Below, one piece after another: positions 61,401 to 64,000 of a DNA stretch of 64,000 bases. The stretch is from JAMXLO01 sp037201625 (GTDB taxonomy: Bacteria; Pseudomonadota; Alphaproteobacteria; Acetobacterales; Acetobacteraceae), in contig JBBCGR010000003.1 of the NCBI GenBank assembly GCA_037201625.1, positions 1,984,001 to 2,048,000 on the forward strand. The letters run 5' to 3'. The translations under genes and the position numbers were made by a program. The notes under the pieces were generated by a model. The model worked only from the letters and a program-made list of their open reading frames with translations, did not search any database and was not told the DNA's origin. Numbering within the stretch: the stretch's first letter is position 1; each line of letters starts with the position of its first letter.

Positions 61401-61695
61401 AGGTGCCGGCGTTGTCCCAGTTGATCCGGCTCTCGGTGGTGATCAGCGAGCGCAGGTCATTGGGCTGCGCCGTAGGCTGGCTCTGCACGATGAAGTAGAT
61501 CTTGCCGCCGTTCAGAGTGCCCGGCAGCGGGATGCCGATCTGATTGCCGCCGCCCTGCACCAGGCCGTTGGTCACCAGGTCGGTCCAGACGGGGTTGTTG
61601 CCGCTGGAATCGAAGTAGACGGCGTAGGCCCAGACGCCGGGCGTGGCGAGTTCGCTCTGCAGGGTCGGGCTGAGGGCAACGTTCAGTGTCGTCAC
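58414..61695 (-). CDS. Beta-1,3-glucanase (GH64-like) protein fused to a Hint domain
   Basis: A 1093-residue protein. The N-terminal 380 residues look GH64/thaumatin-like: YFIVQSQPT, SRINWDNAGTWDFRFDSFEV, VNGFGLPMEVSVPY, GAPYLVM-like and GGFYGTSGK segments, as in beta-1,3-glucanases. A beta-rich middle follows, then from Cys771 (CFVRGTRIRTPGGDVAVEDL) a Hint_2-type domain with TKGHSLYLDG (hedgehog-like TxxH) and HVELVTHDVLLANGAPAESY, then about 180 further residues. GTG start with AGGA seven bases upstream. No signal peptide is evident. Glucanase activity is inference; the Hint domain is secure. Confidence 0.75.
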   Translation of the reverse strand: MTTLNVALSPTLQSELATPGVWAYAVYFDSSGNNPVWTDLVTNGLVQGGGNQIGIPLPGTLNGGKIYFIVQSQPTAQPNDLRSLITTESRINWDNAGTWDFRFDSFEVSLLGKPTDAGNLTSVNGFGLPMEVSVPYDNGTTGTVGYGITASDLVGDINAIDTTKTYSFTYTEGPLANKFRMALSPAQAVSGVANPPFTPGDWSDYIASLEGPGAQAIVLTGLFNGAPDAANEWHNGGFFDYRLEWDSTAQAFWLVPQADSQIKGAIELTVQDLENSIYSTLGNAGIYTDKSDAAPYLVMNTGANNQWGKVLAEFLTGFTGGFYGTSGKPLNDQLTDPVDLNVNRNWDPDYAFGKNLTQPAPAYQADDPYSEIFYQYSNSYGSGYSDALMSQYAVGGPLISVSNPIAGTNVANINLTIFADGETPSGYVQPRIYNYIAPPGDAYAVPGLGVSTVNIVLNFAASVANNAGVVLDGTATVTLRILTSDAGGTPVWAPVAIDGSAAGQLGLWQNWNIVYHADTGTFTAEPFATPVAQPAGSMLLNQLPVAANGVAWYQIVVGDKTYNLYTTTSGSQFLNPAIAGQEGALAIDGLATVTPQVSTSPTIPTFSVNFSVGDTLTYGPSQLVHNTSLVAGLPLPNAPVVGTLSGDTFTALPGQTSPVSNTVTAVEGDFAFAWTGENPNALIGATPWVMSYTNKIDALTIARVTVTLAGGEPIVLAATADVDGQWQTSAVHLSMGSYTVTMAEFLPGDTSYTTPLTPESSILTLNLEAVCFVRGTRIRTPGGDVAVEDLAAGDKVVTAGGRVRGITWVGVGKVLATRGRRTAATPVIVRKGALADNVPNRDLHVTKGHSLYLDGVLVPVECLVNHRSIVWDDRAQEVEVYHVELVTHDVLLANGAPAESYRDDGNRWLFRNANARWDAPPVEPCAPVLTGGAVVDALWQRLLDRAGSRPGTPTTEEPDLHLLVDGVRVDGRDLGGGVHAFRLTRAARSVRIASRAAAPDELGTARDPRLLGVALRRIVLWHGRQVSVLEADDVRLCDGFHAFEASNGWRWTDGDAVVPEAAFLPGDGACELELHIGCTARYPQDGRRARTAA

Positions 61696-61900
61696 GACGG
61701 CTTCCTGGTCAGTGGGGGGTCGCAGCGATCATCATCCTGCATCTGAAATGCTGGCGGAGTCGTTGCACATGGTCAATTGCGCCGACCGCATTCGTCGCCA
61801 TCTTTTCGCATCGCCGCCTCTCGCATCACCGGGCGCGGCGACGCACGCCGAGGCGGCCACCGCTGGGCAGCCGCCCGCACGCGGTCTATACCGCTCGCCA

Positions 61901-63055
61901 ATGAAACCTCCCCATTCCAACCGCCACGGTGGCGCAGGCCGGCCGCCAGGCTCTGGGCGACCGCCCGGCTCGGGACGCCCACCAGGCTCCGGACGGCCGC
62001 CGTCCGGCGGCGGGCCCGGCGGCCCGTCCCGCCCCCATGGCCAGGCCGGCGACCGCCAGCCTCGCCCCGCCAGTGCCGGCCAGTCCCACGGCGCCAACAC
62101 GCTGCGTGCCCGACCCCAGGGCCCTCGTCCGGACGGTCCGCGCCCGGACGGTCCACGCCCCGAGGGACCTCGCCCGCCGCGCCCCGACGGCCAGACGGAT
62201 CATCGCGGCCCGCGCTCGCAGGCCCACGGCAAGCCTTTCCAGCCGCGGCCGAAGCAGGACGGCCCACCGCGCGACCGGCCGCGCAGCGACTTCCACCGCA
62301 CGGAGCGCCCCCGCGACCAGGGGCCGCGCCCGCCGGAGACTCCGCGCGGCGCCGTCTGGCTCTATGGCCTGCACGCGGTCGCCGCCGCGCTCGCCAACCC
62401 GGGCCGCCGCCTGCGCCACCTCATGCTGACCGAGGAGGCGCAGCAGACTCTGACGCAGCGCCAGCCGCCGCCCTGGCCGCTGCAGCCGGAACAGGTGGAC
62501 CGCGGGCGGCTCGACCACCTGCTGGGCCGCGACATCGCCCACCAGGGGGCGGCCCTGCTCGCCGACCCGCTCGCCACACCCAGCCTCCAGGCGGTGCTCG
62601 ACCGTCCGGGACCGCTACTCGTACTCGATCAGGTCACCGACCCCCGCAATGTCGGCGCCATCCTGCGTTCGGCCGCGGCGTTCGGCGTGGCGGCGGTGAT
62701 CACCCAGGACCGCAACGCGCCGGAGGAAACCGGGGCGCTCGCGAAGGCCGCGTCCGGCGCACTGGAGACTGTTCCGCTGCTGCGCGCCGTCAACATCGCG
62801 CGCACGCTGATCGCGCTGAAGGCCGCCGGCGTCTGGACGATCGGGCTCGACACCGGCGGGACGACGCTATCCGGACCGTCTTTCGCCGACCGCCGCGTCG
62901 CGCTGGTGCTGGGCGCGGAGGGCGAGGGCCTGCGCCGGCTGACGCGGGAGACCTGCGACGAGGTCGCCGGCCTGCACATGCCTGGCCGGATGGAGAGCCT
63001 GAATGTGTCCGCCGCCGCAACGGTCGCACTGTATGAGCTGACGAGACGCGCATGA
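61901..63055 (+). CDS. TrmH/RlmB family RNA 2'-O-methyltransferase with long Pro/Gly-rich N-terminus
   Basis: A 384-residue SPOUT methyltransferase. The C-terminal 240 residues hold the trefoil-knot motifs LVLDQVTDPRNVGAILRSAA, LVLGAEGEGLRRL and MPGRMESLNVSAAATVALYE, with the RlmB-type N-domain opening VWLYGLHAVAAAL, so it likely methylates G2251 of 23S rRNA. The first 145 residues are low-complexity: GSGRPP repeats and GPRPDGPRPDGPRPEGPRP, rich in Arg, Pro and Gly, probably an unstructured RNA-binding tail. ATG 61901 is the best start. It is divergent from the Hint gene. Confidence 0.88.
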   Translation: MKPPHSNRHGGAGRPPGSGRPPGSGRPPGSGRPPSGGGPGGPSRPHGQAGDRQPRPASAGQSHGANTLRARPQGPRPDGPRPDGPRPEGPRPPRPDGQTDHRGPRSQAHGKPFQPRPKQDGPPRDRPRSDFHRTERPRDQGPRPPETPRGAVWLYGLHAVAAALANPGRRLRHLMLTEEAQQTLTQRQPPPWPLQPEQVDRGRLDHLLGRDIAHQGAALLADPLATPSLQAVLDRPGPLLVLDQVTDPRNVGAILRSAAAFGVAAVITQDRNAPEETGALAKAASGALETVPLLRAVNIARTLIALKAAGVWTIGLDTGGTTLSGPSFADRRVALVLGAEGEGLRRLTRETCDEVAGLHMPGRMESLNVSAAATVALYELTRRA

Positions 63056-63834
63056 CCTTCCAGCCCGACGCCGCCGCGGCCGCCCTGCACGATGCCCGCG
63101 ACCGCCGCATCCAGCTTGCGCCGCTGGCCGCCGCGATCGCCCCGCGCACCGAGGCTGAGGGCGCCGCCGCACAGCACGCTCTCGCCGGGCGCATGGGCGC
63201 GATGCCGCCGGCCGGGTTCAAGATCGGTGCGACCGCGCGCCGCATGCAGGAGTATCTTGGCCTCAGCGGCCCGGCCGCCGGTTTCATGGCCACCGGCAAC
63301 CTGCACCGCAGCGGCGCCGCGGTGCGCTTCGCCGACTTCATCCGCCCCGGAGTTGAGTGCGAGCTTGCGGTGCGCCTCGCCCGCGACCTGCCGCCCGGCC
63401 CCTGCACGCCGGAGGCCGCCGCCGCCGCGGTGGGCGACCTGATCGCCGGTATCGAACTGGTGGAGAACCGCTACGGCGAGTTGCTCGAACTCGGGGTCCC
63501 CACGCTGATCGCCGACCAGGTGTTCCATGCCGCCGCCGTGCTGGGCGACACCGCCACGCAGGACTGGCGCACGCTCGACATCGGCGCGCTGCGGGGCCGC
63601 CTGATCGTCGACGGCCACCAGCGCGACGAAGGCGTGGGCGCCGACCTGATGGGCCATCCGATGAACTGCCTCGCCTGGCTCGCCGGTTCGTCCGTCGCCG
63701 CCGCGTTCGGCGGACTGAAGGCGGGCCAGGTGGTCATGCTGGGCAGCGTCACGCCGCCGGTCTGGCTGACCGGGCCGGCCAGCATCACCGTCGATTTCTC
63801 GCCGCTGCCGCCGGTGCAGGTGACGTTCAGTTAG
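63052..63834 (+). CDS. 2-keto-4-pentenoate hydratase/fumarylacetoacetase-family protein
   Basis: A 260-residue protein of the hydratase/decarboxylase family: GFKIGATARRMQEYLGLSGP, then GVECELAVRLARDLP (metal-binding E-x-E) and GIELVENRYGE, GHPMNCLAWLA. Members hydrate 2-hydroxypentadienoate in aromatic meta-cleavage or act on related enols. It overlaps the rRNA methyltransferase by four bases (ATGA). No other catabolic gene is adjacent, so the substrate is unclear. Confidence 0.82.
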   Translation: MTFQPDAAAAALHDARDRRIQLAPLAAAIAPRTEAEGAAAQHALAGRMGAMPPAGFKIGATARRMQEYLGLSGPAAGFMATGNLHRSGAAVRFADFIRPGVECELAVRLARDLPPGPCTPEAAAAAVGDLIAGIELVENRYGELLELGVPTLIADQVFHAAAVLGDTATQDWRTLDIGALRGRLIVDGHQRDEGVGADLMGHPMNCLAWLAGSSVAAAFGGLKAGQVVMLGSVTPPVWLTGPASITVDFSPLPPVQVTFS

Positions 63835-63928
63835 GCCGGCGGCCCTGACCGGGCCGCGTCCGCCATCCTGACGCTCCGTTAAGCTTCGCGGCCGATACTG
63901 GGCGCCAGGCAGCATGGAGGGCTGCGCC

Positions 63929-64000
63929 ATGCTCCTCGAATGGAAGGACCTGCCGGACCTGCTTCAGGTCGCGCTCTGCCGCGAAGCGCTGATCCGCGCG
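63929..64000 (+). CDS. Start of a protein of unknown function, cut by the window end
   Basis: ATG 63929 is preceded at eight bases by GGAGG and opens a frame of 24 codons to the window end, beginning MLLEWKDLPDLLQ. Too short to classify. Confidence 0.45.
   Translation, partial: MLLEWKDLPDLLQVALCREALIRA

Overview
The window is GC-rich DNA from a Gram-negative alphaproteobacterium, most likely of the Acetobacteraceae/Rhodospirillales. This is inferred from the tsaE-amgK-murU-addB-addA-trxA operon, the lysophospholipid acyltransferase-waaA-lpxK cluster, the SdhCDAB order, and two proteins ending in Hint_2-type domains. No rRNA, CRISPR array or intact transposase was seen. Three tRNA genes are present (Tyr, Gly-GCC, Gly-CCC).

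Region 1 (1-7109) is the right end of a type III secretion locus on the + strand: sctU (incomplete, frameshifted), sctW (frameshifted), a SycN-like chaperone, sctX, sctY, sctV, sctD, a YscE-like co-chaperone and the needle gene sctF. Most junctions are stop/start overlaps. The order copies the Yersinia Ysc modules (yopN-tyeA-sycN-yscX-yscY-yscV, then yscD-E-F). It stops beside the 3' end of a tRNA-Tyr gene, which suggests an island border.

Region 2 (7.4-16.9 kb) holds a trans-3-hydroxy-L-proline dehydratase, lipid A/Kdo genes, an FAD oxidoreductase, soluble transhydrogenase, and two tRNA-Gly genes that bracket remnants of a TetR regulator and an aldo/keto reductase. An ABC solute-binding protein follows.

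Region 3 (17-30.7 kb) is core metabolism and repair: succinate dehydrogenase, a ferredoxin-NADP reductase, and the operon tsaE, amgK, murU, addB, addA, trxA.

Region 4 (30.8-39.8 kb) has a tightly overlapping minus-strand operon of a dienelactone hydrolase, a secreted GH42-like protein and two paralogous secretory-lipase lipoproteins. Then come ornithine decarboxylase with a long leader, a YihY-type membrane protein and a methyltransferase.

Region 5 (39.8-45.7 kb) is accessory. Nested inverted repeats form a probable miniature mobile element, followed by a beta-propeller-like protein, a GT61 glycosyltransferase, a PEP-CTERM protein, two sulfotransferases and a methyltransferase, probably for decorating surface glycans.

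Region 6 (45.8-64 kb) has thiSG, aroQ, accBC, an atypical SDR, an amidohydrolase, two large proteins ending in Hint domains, a His-rich PadR regulator, the dapF-mtaB-ftsY operon, an RlmB-type methyltransferase with a long Pro/Gly-rich tail, and a hydratase.

The best leads are the Ysc-type secretion locus at tRNA-Tyr, the Hint-domain pair, the SDR with an interrupted nucleotide-binding loop, and the nested CTAG-bounded repeats.
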